In this document: one piece after another, positions 49,601 through 61,277 of the stretch
How the letters are laid out: each line of letters begins with the position of its first letter
Numbering within the stretch: the stretch's first letter is position 1
DNA from: Luzula sylvatica
Lineage: Eukaryota; Streptophyta; Magnoliopsida; Poales; Juncaceae
Direction: 5' to 3'
Length of the DNA stretch: 64,000 nt
Assembly: GCA_946800325.1 (NCBI GenBank)
Contig: OX326956.1
Coordinates: 24,898,356-24,962,355, forward strand
Notes under the pieces: generated by a model
Database searches by the model: none
The model's input: the letters and a program-made list of their open reading frames with translations, nothing else
Told to the model about the DNA's origin: nothing
Made by a program: the position numbers and the translations under genes

Positions 49601-50043
49601 CCAAATATGGCACGTCCAAATATGTAGCACGACTTTCGATCACAAAGTGTGTACATGTTTTGCTTAAACGAAAACATGGTTATGTGGAAAGGTTCCACAT
49701 GACCAATAATTAATGATTCTATTTACGGAGGCGAGTATATTGTGGTTATGAATCACAAAAGGAAGCGGTATGGATCAAGGATACATGACCAAACTCGAGT
49801 AGCCACGATTTATCGGATTTATGGTTGTGGATTGCGTGAGACGCAATAGTACAAGTCAAAAATGCCGAGGTCACAACCACTTCTAGCCAATACTCAGAAA
49901 ATTTCATTTGATCCGTGAAATTTTGTGAAAAGATGTGATCATAGGTATATGGAAATGTTCCAAACCTTACGAAGATTAACACTAGCGGCAACGTACGGAC
50001 CCGTTTACAAAACCGCTCTCTCTAGTCGCGCGTGATTGTCATG
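46641..50043 (+). pseudogene. Copia-2 gag-pol, extensively decayed
   Basis: Starts with Met-Phe-Ser-Ser-Asn-Thr at 46641. Landmarks in changing frames: gag (46820-47120, HSIDKSIPELHEM-like), GAG-pre-integrase CFFWRCRLGHINE at about 47319-47359, integrase 47540-47900, RT 48590-49010 (KCEWVFKVK, then YDYVMWQNGCQNR), RNase H 49560-49900, ending with GATTGTCATG at 50043, where the solo LTR entered. Dozens of frameshifts, stops and small deletions. No zinc knuckle, protease DTG or YVDD motif is left intact. The remainder of the pol end resumes at 51701. Confidence 0.92.
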
Positions 50044-51700
50044 TGATGAACGGGTTTTTGACGTGTAAAATTATCGTTGTATTCGAAAATCCGATTCAAT
50101 CAACAAGTGTGAAAATATATGTGTATAGTGAAAATATATGAAAGTTCGTTCCACGAGTAGTAAATGCGTCGAATAATGAATCAAAACAAGCAAAAATGGG
50201 CAGAAACTTGTCCAGAAAATTGTCCGTTATAACGGAAGTATGTCCGTTACATCGGACTTGTGCATTGATTTAATTTCTCAGTTTTGGACACTAGTCCGTT
50301 ATGACGGAGAATCAGTCCGTTGCAACGGAAGTGGGTGTTCGTTACAACGGAGCTTTTGATCCGTCACAACGGATTGGTGAATCCGTTACAACGGAACAAG
50401 CTTGCGTTACAACGGACAGTGTGTTAGGGTGAAGATTGAAGGAATCCACACTAGTCCGTTACAACGGAGCAAGTTTCGTTATAACGGACTGAAAATTGAA
50501 GGACTAACGACTGGTCCGTTACAACGGATGGTGAACTTCCGTTGTAACGGACTATCTCCTGGATTGGTGAGTTATTATTCTTATTAGGGACTTGGTTTGC
50601 GAATGTTTGATTAGTTAATTAGGGGCTGAAATGCAAGTAAAAAAAGAACAAAAAGAGAGCAAAAACATCACACAAAGCGAGTCAAAGATCGAATGCAAGA
50701 AACAAAGATTTAGAACAAAGAAAGAGATTCAATCACAACCTTAAACTATCATTCAACATACAATAAATTCAAGATAGAAAAGAATACACCTAGATTGAGT
50801 AAAGAAACGCATCAAGAAGAGCCTCCTTTTCCTCACTAGTGTTGTCGCTCGATTGACCACCGAAAGGGGAATTCTCCGAGTCACGGCAAGCTTGCTTCGT
50901 TGGTCACCGAAGGGAAGAAATCTCGAGTCACGGGCTAAGTCGATGAAGGGTCACCAAAAGGAAAGACTCCGAGTCATGGTTGACACCTTCTTCAAGCTCC
51001 GAAAGAGAAAACCTCCGAGTCACGGTCTCAACACAACTTCACAAGTCCCGAAAGGAGGAAATCCCCGAGTCACGGTTAGTCTCGAGAAGGGTCGATTCGC
51101 CGAAAGGAAGGATGTCCAAGTCACGGTTGAATCTCCCGAACAATCGAGTAGGATCTTGAATGGTTCTTGATCTTCTTGATGGTTCTTGGAAGTTCTTGAG
51201 AGGGAGAGAGAAGAGAGAGAGAATGTAAAAGAACATCTAAAGTGCTCCAAAGTGCGTAACTCTGCCCATAGGCCTTGGGGTCTTATTTATAGTGTCATTG
51301 GGGCTTTCCCATTGGCCGAGAGATGGGTGAGAGGATTGAGGGTAGTTGGGGGTGGTAGGTGAGGTAGGTGGGGCTATAGAGTGGCAATTGTGTGAGTGGT
51401 TTTCGAGTAGGTTTTGGTGCAATCTCTTATCTTGATGATTATTTGCCTTTTCCTTCACACGTGTACCGAATTGGTCGGTATGATATATCGATTTTAATGG
51501 CGCGAGGAGACGAAGGCAACTACACTCTCGGGTTGCCAAGAATTTCCACCTAAAAACCTATAATTAACAACAAAACACACTTAGTGAAGAAATATTCGTG
51601 TTAACTAAAATATGAACAATTATATATATAAAGTTGTGATTCAAAAGGGCTAAAATCCCCAAATTAGATATAAAAAAGGTGCTTTATTTTCCTCTTATCA
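50044..51700 (-). repeat. Gyp-1 family solo LTR in Copia-2
   Basis: 1657 bp. Minus strand reads TGATAAGAGGAAAATAAAGC...CCGTTCATCA. Flanked by TCATG at 50039-50043 and 51701-51705. TATAAATA box on the minus strand near 51290. About thirteen CCGTTACAACGG palindromes at 50220-50552, and a ~60-bp repeat with GAAAGG...CTCCGAGTCACGG at 50860-51125. No internal region, so a solo LTR. It is 279 bp longer than the LTRs of the inner Gyp-1 element, which lack the palindrome block. Confidence 0.94.
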
Positions 51701-52503
51701 TCATGCGATGACTATGGGTATGAGATACCTAGAGGAGGAAGAAGAGAGTAGAGTGTAGTTATCTAATACGATAGTCCTCGCAGGTTGTGGGTATGGAGAT
51801 ACCCATAGGTAAACGTTGTTTCACCCAATACTTAATCCATATGAGTGCATTTAAAAAATTTTGTTTACTTAAATTTTTATGCATTCACCTTATATGAAAA
51901 CTGTGTGCGGGTTGTGTAATTTGATTACTTGAACCCTGATTTGATATGATCTTACGCTCACCGTAACAGGGAGCTAAAACGGTCATCATTGGGTATTGTC
52001 CGAAACACGGAATTCAATATGAGTCTCCAAGATAGGAATTGTTTATTCCGAAAGGAAGAGATATCTCTTTGGCCACTCGATGAATTGATTAATGAAAACC
52101 AAGGCCTTGGTCAATGATATTAACGGTTAATATCGATTGAATTTGTTAAATCAGTTCGGAAACGAGGAATAAGTATAGTTAATCAAAATATAAGGATGAC
52201 TACCACCATGCCTTTTGATTAACTGATATCGCTAACAAGAGAACTAATGACCGCTATTCGAGATAGGCACAATGATCACAATCATTCTTCGTGTTAACAT
52301 GGGTAGCCATGATGGAGTGACTAGATCTCACTCATGGGCTTGTAGTGCTATGGAAACAGCCTACTGCCATCGTTAACCGAACCTACCTGGTCACACAACG
52401 AGTCGTACTAAGTCGGGCTTGATTATAAAATTGGCACATAAGATGTGCGTAGCTTGGATATGCATGAGTACCTTTTAGGTAGATCTGAAATTAAGTGGGA
52501 GAC
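51701..52503 (+). other. Copia-2 3' internal region and polypurine tract
   Basis: Starts with the displaced pol end (GCGATGACTATGG), then non-coding. Contains AGAGATATCTCT (52057-52068), CCAAGGCCTTGG (52099-52110), GATCACAATCATTC (52273) and GGTCACACAACG (52390), the block order that Copia-1 keeps inside its LTR. Ends with AAGTGGGAGAC before the 3' LTR. Confidence 0.85.
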
Positions 52504-52713
52504 TGAAGGAAATACAGTTTCAGGATCAACCGTAAAAGTGTACACAAGGATAAACGAATGTAAGCGTACATTCGTGGTCATATCTTTCAGTAGGAAAATC
52601 CAATTTGAATGGTTCAAATTGGGTTAGATAGATAATAAGATTATCTACAACCTTCATATAGAAATATATTTCATATGAACGAAGTATCAGTGTCGTTTCT
52701 ATGAAATACCGAA
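52504..52713 (+). repeat. Copia-2 3' LTR, left part
   Basis: First 210 bp, TGAAGGAAATACAGTTTC to ACCGAA. Ends with GAA (52711-52713), the left duplication of CACTA-2. Confidence 0.93.
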
Positions 52714-53160
52714 CACTACAACACATCTGACTATTAGGGTCGGGCCGCCCCTAAAATGTGCTCTTTATTGGGTCGGGCCGCCCCAATAACGCTTTTGGGT
52801 CGGTCAGAACAGGGTCAGCCCGCCCCTATAGTTCAAAATGTTGGGTCAGCCCGCCCCAATAATTATTGGGTCTGCCACGACCGCCCCTGTAATGCTGTTG
52901 GGTCGTCCTTGTTTTGGGTCGGCCCACCCCTAACTGCAGGGTCCGCCCCCCCAACCTTTCTGACCGCCCCAATAGTATTAGGGTCGGCCCGCCCCAACCC
53001 CCTGACCGCCCCAATAGAATTAGGGTCGGCCCGCCCCAACCCCCTGACCGCCCCAACAAGCTCTTGCTACGGCCTGCCCCAATAAATACCGCCCCTAAAG
53101 TTGTTTTGGGTCTGCCCGCCCCAAAACAAACCGACCCAAAACCCCTGCCACCTGTGTTTT
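52714..53160 (+). repeat. CACTA-2 5' terminus and subterminal repeats
   Basis: Terminal CACTACAACA, then about fifteen copies of GGGTCGGCCCGCCCCAA in both orientations up to 53145. These share the GGCCCG core with the CACTA-1 repeats but have different flanks. Open frames at 52756-53309 are repeat-derived. Confidence 0.9.
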
Positions 53161-53361
53161 CTGTCCCCCACTCTTGTTCAATCTATTTAATACATTCTAA
53201 CCCCGAACCATTATTTTTTTTCCCTCCCCTCCCCCTTTTCGTTTGCTCTTGTAACCCTAACCCTAACCCGAGCCCGCAAAATAGCCTCTCTCAGATCTGC
53301 GCCATCTAAACTTTGTTTGTTTGAAGAGAAGAAGGCATGAAGACATGATTTCGGTTTGAAG

Positions 53362-54025
53362 GTAATCCTCTGTTAGTTTAATTTTATGTTCGAATTTTTG
53401 CTGTTGTTCAAAAAAATTCGAATTTATAACATTTCTGAATTCTTTTTAAGATTTTGGCAACAATTTTTGAGTTTTTATAGTACTTTTTTTGTTACTGAAA
53501 GTTCCTCATTTTAATCTTTTTTGATTTTTTTTATTGTAAAATCCGTCGTTTTAATTTGGCTCTTTTTAACTGCAAAAATCTTATTTGGTGCTGTAAAATC
53601 TTTGATTTAGGATTTTTTATTCGAATTTTTACTTTTGAAATTTATCGTTTCTGATTATATAACAATTTTTCGAATTTTTTGTTTTGATTTTTTTTTTCGA
53701 ATTTATAACATCTCTGATTTGTTTTTAAACTTTTCGCAAATTTTTGTAATGTTTGACAATACTTAATTTTCTATCGATTTGTATTTTTAATTTTTATTTC
53801 CTATAAAATTTCGACTGTCTTGTTTTATTCTTTTTTTTTCTAATTTTTCTTGTTTTGGAAATTTATACTCATGTTTTATTTATGGTAGGAACAATAAATT
53901 TATGGTAGGAAAATTTTCTTTTTTTGTGTATGTTTTGGAAATTTTTCTTTTAATTTATGGTAGGAAATTTATACTCAGGTTTTGGAAATTTATGGGCTAC
54001 ATGTTTTTTTTTCCAAATCTGGCAG
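53362..54025 (+). other. Putative 5' untranslated intron of the CACTA-2 gene
   Basis: AAG/GTAATC donor at 53361-53363 and a strong T-rich TCTGGCAG acceptor at 54018-54025 bound a T-rich stretch without coding frames, just before the start codon at 54052. Inferred from sequence signals only. Confidence 0.5.
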
Positions 54026-54051
54026 GATATACGGTAATTTTTTATGAGATC

Positions 54052-56182
54052 ATGGTAAGTACCCGTACAGGACGAGGAGGACAAGGAGGACGAGGACGTG
54101 GCCACCATGCCATTCGATCCGAGGAGCCGAATATGGAGGAGCCGTATCAGGACGAGTCGATGCAGAACACGAATATAGAGGAGTCGACGGAGGCGCCGAA
54201 TGTGGAGGAGCCGAACCAGAAGTCGACGGAGGCACCGAATATGGAGGTGCCGAATCAGGCGCCGAATATGGGGGTGTCATCCTTGTCTGATGCCGCTATT
54301 GACCTAAACATGGCTGACGACGAGGACGATGATGATGACGACGATACTGAGCAAGATACGGCAGTAGAAGAGGATGATGCCGAGGCCCGAGCCTTGCCGA
54401 TAAGCCCCACTCGTGCACGATACATTTGTACCCAGATTACTGAGCATACACTACCACTTGTGCGGACTGGGAAGACGTTTATGGTTGCCATTCCAGGTTA
54501 ATATGTATTATTTGATTATTTGATTTTTGATTTTTGAAATAGTAATGTAATATGATTTCATTATTCAGGTGACTATTGCACGAAACCACCTCGAGACTTG
54601 TCTTATTTTTTGAAGAGTTACAACGTGGGGGGTTGGATTCGTTGGCCGTTGTGGCCTGAGGATCACAGACGTATGGTTATAGGCGAGATGATGGTATGTA
54701 TAGTTTTAATTATATTCATTTCTTGAAATATTTTTAAGTTTGGTTGATTATATTTAATTTTCATAAATAAATAATGTAGAAACGTTATCACTGGGCTCCA
54801 GGCGAGGATGCGGTTCAATGTGAAATACATTTAAATTCATGGGCAGCAAAGCGTTGGAGGCACATCACGACGCGTGCTCGAGATCTGGCAACAGAGGCTC
54901 TTGGACCGGACAAGAGGAGGTGGATCCGGTCGGATGCGGCTACAAATCGGTCTAAGCCGATTTGGTGCACGGCGGTTGCTTGGGCCAATATGGTGCAAAC
55001 TTGGATTACCGATCAGCGATGGATACAGTCTTCTGCTCGAAACAAGTTGAATAGAAATAAAAGTTCCGAGCTTGGCCATAGCACTGCTGGATCGATTTCT
55101 CTCGCCGCGCACAAGAAGAAGATGGTACGATTTAGTAAATAATTTTTTGTATATTTTATTGTAATATATGAAATGTGAAACAGGAGGAGCAAAATCCGGG
55201 ATCTAAAATTGGGTACATCGATGTGCTTAAGAGGGGGAAGGTTCGTAAACAGCGTACACCTGGAGGAGAAGTCCAGTACGTTGATGCGAAATCGAAGGCA
55301 ATAATGGTAATATATTCATTTATATTTTAATTGTGATTCTGATTTCCATTATATAAGTATTTAATTTTTATTATTTTACAGATGGCGTATGACGCACGAA
55401 TGAGGGAGAAGCACGGTCCGGATTGGTTCGAGCTGCATGGAGACAGCACTCACGATTGGATGGCCGTGTCGGGAGGGAGGTCTCACGGGCACTTCTATGT
55501 GATCGATTCCATCGTCGATCCGAATTTGTATAAAACGCCGATAACACCAAGTTGGGGCAGCACAGGAGGAGCTGGCTCGTACGGACCGTCCCCGATAGAG
55601 ATTGGTGAGCTGCGGAGTCAGCTCGCTGAGGAAAGAGAGAGGCGTGTCAGGATGGAGGAGCAAATGTTGGCAATGCAAGGTTCCCTTACTCATCTGATGT
55701 CTCAGCAGACTCGTCAACATGTAAGTAGGTTTTGCTTGTAAATACTTTTGTATTCAATTAGTTTCATATTGAAAATGGATGATGTTTTTTAAGGGGCAAG
55801 GATCGGGGTTATCTCCGGCAGGATCGGGTGCAGCACCGCGCGACGGATCGGGACGGACGAATTATTCGGTAGGGACGGACCTGCAGAACTTGATAAGGTC
55901 TCCACTTTCACACCCGATGAACATGTCCCAGATGGATCGGATGCAGTCGCAGCAAATGCATCGCACTCCGACGAGATATCAGCCGACATCCTCGTCACAG
56001 CAGCGACCGTACCGCCCCATTCCGTCGTCGTCGCAGCCGAATAATTGGACGGTATATTTTCTAATTTAATGTTTATATTACATATTCAACATGTCATTAC
56101 AATTTGTGTCTTCTAATTTTAGGACATGTTGGCGTGTAATTCGTTCTTCCCGCCCGATGGTGACGAAGCTATGTTTTTGTAG
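54052..56182 (+). CDS. CACTA-2 TnpA/Transposase_24-like protein, seven exons
   Basis: Exons 54052-54496, 54569-54693, 54780-55124, 55184-55306, 55382-55720, 55794-56051, 56123-56182. All introns are GT-AG, short (52-86 bp) and T-rich. The joined frame is 564 residues with no stop; all junctions after exon 2 fall between codons. Protein: Arg/Gly-rich basic N-terminus (3-17), Glu-Pro-Asn-rich repeats (24-72), acidic tract (89-110), central Trp/Arg-rich region in exons 2-3 (149-305: WIRWPLWPEDHR, SWAAKRWRHI) resembling plant Ptta/En-Spm Transposase_24 proteins, a charged coiled coil in exon 5 (about 405-450), and a Ser/Gln/Pro-rich tail. Such proteins bind the subterminal repeats and assist TNP2 in the nucleus (family knowledge). 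A longer upstream frame from 53902 is unlikely since it crosses the intron acceptor. It appears intact. Confidence 0.85.
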
Positions 56183-56625
56183 AGCTCGATTTGGTTGTTT
56201 GTGAGTCTGCATGTTTGGGTACTTGTATGTTCTCTTGGTGTTTGTTGTTGAAATTGTGCATTGGATCTATGTTATGTATTTGGTTGTATGTTGAATTTGT
56301 GTGCTTGTGAATTGTCTAGGATTTTCGTAGGATTTGTGTTTGTGTGTTTATGGAATTGATTGTTTGTTGAATTTGCGCGTAGGATTTTTGTGTATGTGTT
56401 AGTGTTTCATATGAATATAATTATATAATAATATTACTTATTAATTATTTGTATAATTAATAATTAATATAATTATATAATTATTTATAGAATTAATAAT
56501 TAATATAATATATAATCGTAATATTTGGAATAACAATTATATAATTATAAATAATATAAAATTTATATAATATTTCGTATTTCATTATAAATAATAAATA
56601 ATAAATATGTGTTATAGGGGCGGCC
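56183..56625 (+). other. CACTA-2 3' flank of the gene
   Basis: Non-coding, T/G-rich then AT-rich, no frame. Ends in GGGGCGGCC (the first 3' subterminal repeat), whose last five bases CGGCC (56621-56625) are the left duplication of the gypsy element. Confidence 0.75.
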
Positions 56626-58003
56626 TGATAAGAGGAAAATACAGCACCTTTTTGATATCTAATTTAGGGATTTTAGCCCTTTCAAATCTCAACTTTGTGT
56701 ATAAAATTGTTCATATTTGAGACTACAAGAATAATTCTTCACTAAGTGTGTTTTGTTGATAATTTCAGGTTTTTGGGCGAAAGTTTTTGACATTCCAACA
56801 GTGTAGCTGTCTTCCTCTCCTCGCGCCGATAAAATCGATATATTATACTGCCCATTTTGGTACACGTATGAAGAAGGAGGCAAGTAATCTACCACACAAA
56901 AGTCTACACCAAATTCTATACGAAAACCACTCACACTTTAACCACCATTCAGCCCACCTTCCTCACCTATAATCCCCAAACTACCCTCAATCCTCTCATC
57001 CAACTCTTGGCCAATGGGAGAGCTTCAAAGACACTATAAATAAGACCCCAAGGCCCTTGGGCAGGATTTGCTTCTCTCTCCCCCTCCCCCGCTCTTCGGA
57101 GCACCTTCTCTCTCTCTCTCTCTCTCTCTAAGCACTTCCAAGAACTTTCAAGAACGTCAAGAACCATTCAAGGATTACTCGAATTCTCGAGTGATTGTTT
57201 GCCGGACTCGAAGCTTTCTTCATCCGGTGAATCGATCTAATCGAAGCAAGTCGTAGAAGATACACGTCACAACCGAACTCGGAGCTTTCTTCAACCGGGA
57301 AGGACGTTTCTTCAAGACGAGAAAACAGCTCAATCATCTAGCTTCCTAGCGATTCGAGCATCAATCGTCCACGATCACAAGGAAGGAGTACCTCTAATCA
57401 CGTTGAAGCTTCCTTCTCGTTTTAGGTGTAATCTTTTCTTTTCTCGAATTTGATGTGTGTAAATATAACTTGTTTGATTCTAAAATTCTTGTTCTTGATC
57501 TTTTCTTGATCTTTTCTTTTCTTGTTCTTTTTCTCTTTATTTTTCATTTTCTGTATATGCTAGATCTGTTAAAATTTTCATTACGTAGATCTTGATTTCT
57601 AGTTTCGGGAACATTTTGAATCGTTGAATTTCATGAAATATTCGAATTGATATGAGTCTTTGAAATCTGTCACTTAAACTGAAAACCTGCTGTTTCCAGA
57701 GACTGTTTTTCAGAGACCTAATTGTAATTCGTTAATAACTTTTTATTCCGTTGTCCAAATTGTTTGTAATTTTAGGATCAATTTGATAATATTCAGAACT
57801 CACTGTAGACAAATTTTCATTAATTTTGGAAACTTCGAAATATTTATTTTAATGATCTGAATCTTAATCATATTTTGACGCAATAGCTCCCTGTGGAACG
57901 AATCTATTATTTTCTGCTATACAACCATATAATTCACTTGTTTGATATTACGGGACTTTAAAACAATGATACGCTTTTTAGACGTGCAAAAAGACCGTTA
58001 TCA
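56626..58003 (+). repeat. Gyp-1n 5' LTR
   Basis: 1378 bp, inverted ends TGATAA...TTATCA. CCAAT at 57011 and TATA box TATAAATA at 57035-57042, followed by a (CT)n leader run at 57107-57129. Confidence 0.95.
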
Positions 58004-58006
58004 AAA

Positions 58007-58024
58007 TGGCGCCGCTGCCGGGGA
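58007..58024 (+). promoter_or_regulatory. Primer binding site, tRNA-Asp type
   Basis: TGGCGCCGCTGCCGGGGA three bases after the LTR. Differs by one base from the site commonly described for Athila/Calypso elements as complementary to tRNA-Asp. Confidence 0.9.
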
Positions 58025-58159
58025 GTAATGTTTAAGTCAAATTTTGAATCAAACTTGCAATCTTGAGTATTATTTTCAGTAGATTTAATAAATTTGAACT
58101 TGATATTTCACTGATTTTTAAATTTTTCGATTCTTGCAAGGTACACGGAGTAGAGCAAG

Positions 58160-59344
58160 ATGGATCATCAAGAAAGACCAAAAACGTTTGGAGAATTGCT
58201 AACTCAAGAAAGAACTCCAAGAAGTTATCCAAAACACATGACGCTTAAAGAGATTATCGATCGAGATGTCGAAGAATGGGAAGAAAGAAAATTGAACGAA
58301 GATCTAAAATCCATGGAAGAAAGAAGGCTCGGTTGGCTCTCATGTTCCACCTCAATTGAACACGATGAATCACACACCGAGGCCCTTTATAAAAATCCCA
58401 TCTACGAATCTCTCCAATTCGAAAACGAATCCCCTTGGGGTTATGAGACACAATCCTATACCGAAACCACCAATAATTACTCAAACCCCATATACGAACC
58501 TTCTCAAAACGAACTCGAATCTCAACATGAATTTGATTACCAAGATCCACAATTTCAATCCCAAAACGAAGATCAAGACCAAGAATTAAAAAGAATGATG
58601 GAGGAAATGATGGCGATGATGGTATCCCTTAAACAAAAGCAAGAACAAGTTTATGAAGAAATCAAACAAGATTTTGAAGAAATCAAACAAGAAATCAAAC
58701 AAGAGATAAGTGATATCTCGCATGAGATTAAAACCACCTCTCGACGACTCGGAAATATTCAATCCATCGTAAATGATCTAGATCAAAGAGTGACTTGTCT
58801 CGAGTTAGAATATTCAAACGAGGAGATTGTGGAGATTGAAGGTGATAAGAGTTCAAGTATAGGGGGATTCGATGAAAGCATTGGAACGATCATTGAAGAA
58901 GAAAATGTGTCATTGGATTCGACTCTCCAAAAGACGGTTCAACTCACTCCAATCGATGAAAATGCGCAATTATCAAACGAGCAAGAAGAAAAATCTACAA
59001 TTCTCCAAGGTGAATTCTTTACATATATCATGAATTTTAATTCATTTAAGAACTATGATGCTTCTCATTATAGAAATTCACCTTGTGTAGATTTATCAAG
59101 GAAGTCAAATACATTCGAGACACTCACGCCTCTTACAACGCCTCTCCAACAAAGGCCTTTAGAAGAAAATCTTGGAAAAATCCAAGATGAAATAAAGAAA
59201 CTCTTCACGCCAAGTTCAACTTACGCTAAACGAAAAATAATCATGGCAATCGCTCAAGTCTCCAATCTCTTAATGAGACTGCTCAAAGGCGGTCGTAAAG
59301 CCGCTAAAAGCATAAGCGCCTCATATAATCTCGAAATAGGCTAA
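58160..59344 (+). CDS. Unrecognised 394-residue coiled-coil protein of Gyp-1n
   Basis: Single uninterrupted ORF starting 136 bp after the primer site, in the place of gag-pol. Not recognised as gag: no CCHC knuckle, protease DTG or other pol motif. N-terminal charged part (1-75), two Asn-Pro-Ile-Tyr-Glu motifs (79-83, 109-113) in a Glu/Asn-rich region, a strong coiled coil at about 140-217 (Met-rich start, then repeated Glu-Ile-Lys-Gln), an acidic linker (220-285), and a basic C-terminal segment (356-385: Lys/Arg with a hydrophobic helix and KGGRKAAK). No signal peptide or clear membrane segment. The frame survives in a young element, so it is either recently coding or still useful for mobilisation. 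It could be a diverged gag or a captured host sequence. Confidence 0.8.
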   Translation: MDHQERPKTFGELLTQERTPRSYPKHMTLKEIIDRDVEEWEERKLNEDLKSMEERRLGWLSCSTSIEHDESHTEALYKNPIYESLQFENESPWGYETQSYTETTNNYSNPIYEPSQNELESQHEFDYQDPQFQSQNEDQDQELKRMMEEMMAMMVSLKQKQEQVYEEIKQDFEEIKQEIKQEISDISHEIKTTSRRLGNIQSIVNDLDQRVTCLELEYSNEEIVEIEGDKSSSIGGFDESIGTIIEEENVSLDSTLQKTVQLTPIDENAQLSNEQEEKSTILQGEFFTYIMNFNSFKNYDASHYRNSPCVDLSRKSNTFETLTPLTTPLQQRPLEENLGKIQDEIKKLFTPSSTYAKRKIIMAIAQVSNLLMRLLKGGRKAAKSISASYNLEIG

Positions 59345-60769
59345 CTTTGGGTGTCTAGCCCAAAGACGTAAAAGAAAGGGCGCTAGTTGGGAGGCAACCC
59401 ACGCACCAAAAAAAATTCAGGTTTTATCTATCCATCTTTTTTCTATTTTAGTCGACATTTTTTTCGTATCTTTTCGCTTGAGGACAAGCTTGGAAATAAG
59501 TGTGGGGGGGATAATATTTGGATTTCCTTTGTATATATTCGCTTTTATTTTTCTTTTATGCTTTTATTTTGCTTTTATAAACATTGAAAATTTTAAAAAT
59601 TTAAAAAAATTAAAAAATTCTACCACCATTGTATATATCATATTTTAAATCAATTTTTCGTGATCGTCCTCGATTTTTAAGCACTTAAATACTTGTTAAA
59701 GAAACGGTTTTTCTCTACGATCAAGTCTAAACAATCACACATCTTCTTAAAAAGAATTTTCACCATCCACTTAAAGAATATTCTTTTTCTCAAATGAATA
59801 TTAAAGAAAACAATAAACGGTCTTTTATGAGACCAATTTAGGATTCAATCCCGTCTATAATAAGATTTGCTTAAAGAAGTATTTATTTTAAATGATTTTT
59901 ATTATGATTTATGTGGCACACCATTTTTGAATAAGAACCCATTCTTAATTTAGAAATTCTAAAAAGTTTTATTCAACCATTTTTGGTAGTTTTTGCATTA
60001 GTTTAAAATTTTGACAACTTACACTTAAGGATCCTAACCGTTCATGGCGACTTATGTTCCAACCAAATGGAATTTTATTGCGCTCGCGATTTTTTCAAAA
60101 AGAATTTGCAATGGAGTAAGCCGGGCATGAGCGAACCGTACTCTTGATCGGTTCGAAACATTGTGAATTAATATTTTATATAAAAATATTTCAATGAAAG
60201 AAGAAAGAAAGAAAAAAAAAAAAAAAGAGAAAGAAGAAAAAAAAAAAAAGAAGAAAAAGAAAAAAAAAAGAAAAAAAAAAAAAGAAAAAAAAAGAAAAAG
60301 AAAAATATAAAATAATATTTTTGAGCAAAATTTAAGGAAATTTGGTTGGATTTAAGGAGGACCCAAGTACTTACGTACCGAGCGGTTATAAAAGTGAATT
60401 ACTTACATTTAAGGTCAACTTTTGCAAAAATGAAAAAATTGGTTCTGTTAATACTTTTAAAAGATTTTTCCTCTTTAATTATGTGGTGTTACATTCATTA
60501 TGTGGTGTTTAACTATCTTTTTCGAGTGAAAATCATTTCTTAATAAATATCTTAAAAATTGGCAAAATCCTCATTATAGAAGTTTGATATTTTGTTCCTC
60601 TTGAAATAACATATGATTAAGAGAGTATAAATATTTCTTGTGAAATTCAAATTTATGAGATAGTGTGATTACAAATTCAACAAAACCTAACTTGTATTTT
60701 TTGTGCTTAAAATATATTTTATTTCGTTTTATTTTGTCGAGGACGACAAAAGCTAAGTGTGGGGGTATT
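59345..60769 (+). other. Gyp-1n 3' untranslated region and polypurine tract
   Basis: Just after the stop is GGGCGCTAGTTGGGAGGCAA (59378), which I recall from the end of the coding region of plant gypsy elements. Then AT-rich non-coding DNA, an A/G-only tract (about 60196-60305), and AAGCTAAGTGTGGGGGTATT directly before the 3' LTR. The same 3' block remains at 41048-41207. Confidence 0.85.
60196..60305 (+). repeat. Polypurine low-complexity tract
   Basis: About 110 bases of GAAA/GAAAAA with almost no pyrimidines in the internal region of Gyp-1n. Confidence 0.95.
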
Positions 60770-61246
60770 TGATAAGAGGAAAATACATCACCTTTTTGAT
60801 ATCTAATTTAGGGATTTTAGCCCTTTCAAATCTCAACTTTGTGTATAAAATTGTTCATATTTGAGACTACAAGAATAATTCTTCACTAAGTGTGTTTTGT
60901 TGATAATTTCAGGTTTTTGGGCGAAAGTTTTTGACATTCCAACAGTGTAGCTGTCTTCCTCTCCTCGCGCCGATAAAATCGATATATTATACTGCCCATT
61001 TTGGTACACGTATGAAGAAGGAGGCAAGTAATCTACCACACAAAAGTCTACACCAAATTCTATACGAAAACCACTCACACTTTAACCACCATTCAGCCCA
61101 CCTTCCTCACCTATAATCCCCAAACTACCCTCAATCCTCTCATCCAACTCTTGGCCAATGGGAGAGCTTCAAAGACACTATAAATAAGACCCCAAGGCCC
61201 TTGGGCAGGATTTGCTTCTCTCTCCCCCTCCCCCGCTCTTCGGAGC

Positions 61247-61277
<31 letters not shown>

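Noticed and set aside
50220..50552. Regularly repeated palindromes resembling a CRISPR array
   Set aside because: Spacing is irregular, repeats are short and variable, there is no cas-like gene, and the sequence lies inside a plant LTR.
52756..53309. Pro/Arg-rich frames at the CACTA-2 end
   Set aside because: Produced by subterminal GGGTCGGCCCG repeats.
53902..54051. Longer N-terminus for the CACTA-2 protein
   Set aside because: The hydrophobic 50-residue extension is T-rich intron-like sequence that crosses a strong TCTGGCAG acceptor; the ATG at 54052 gives the basic N-terminus.
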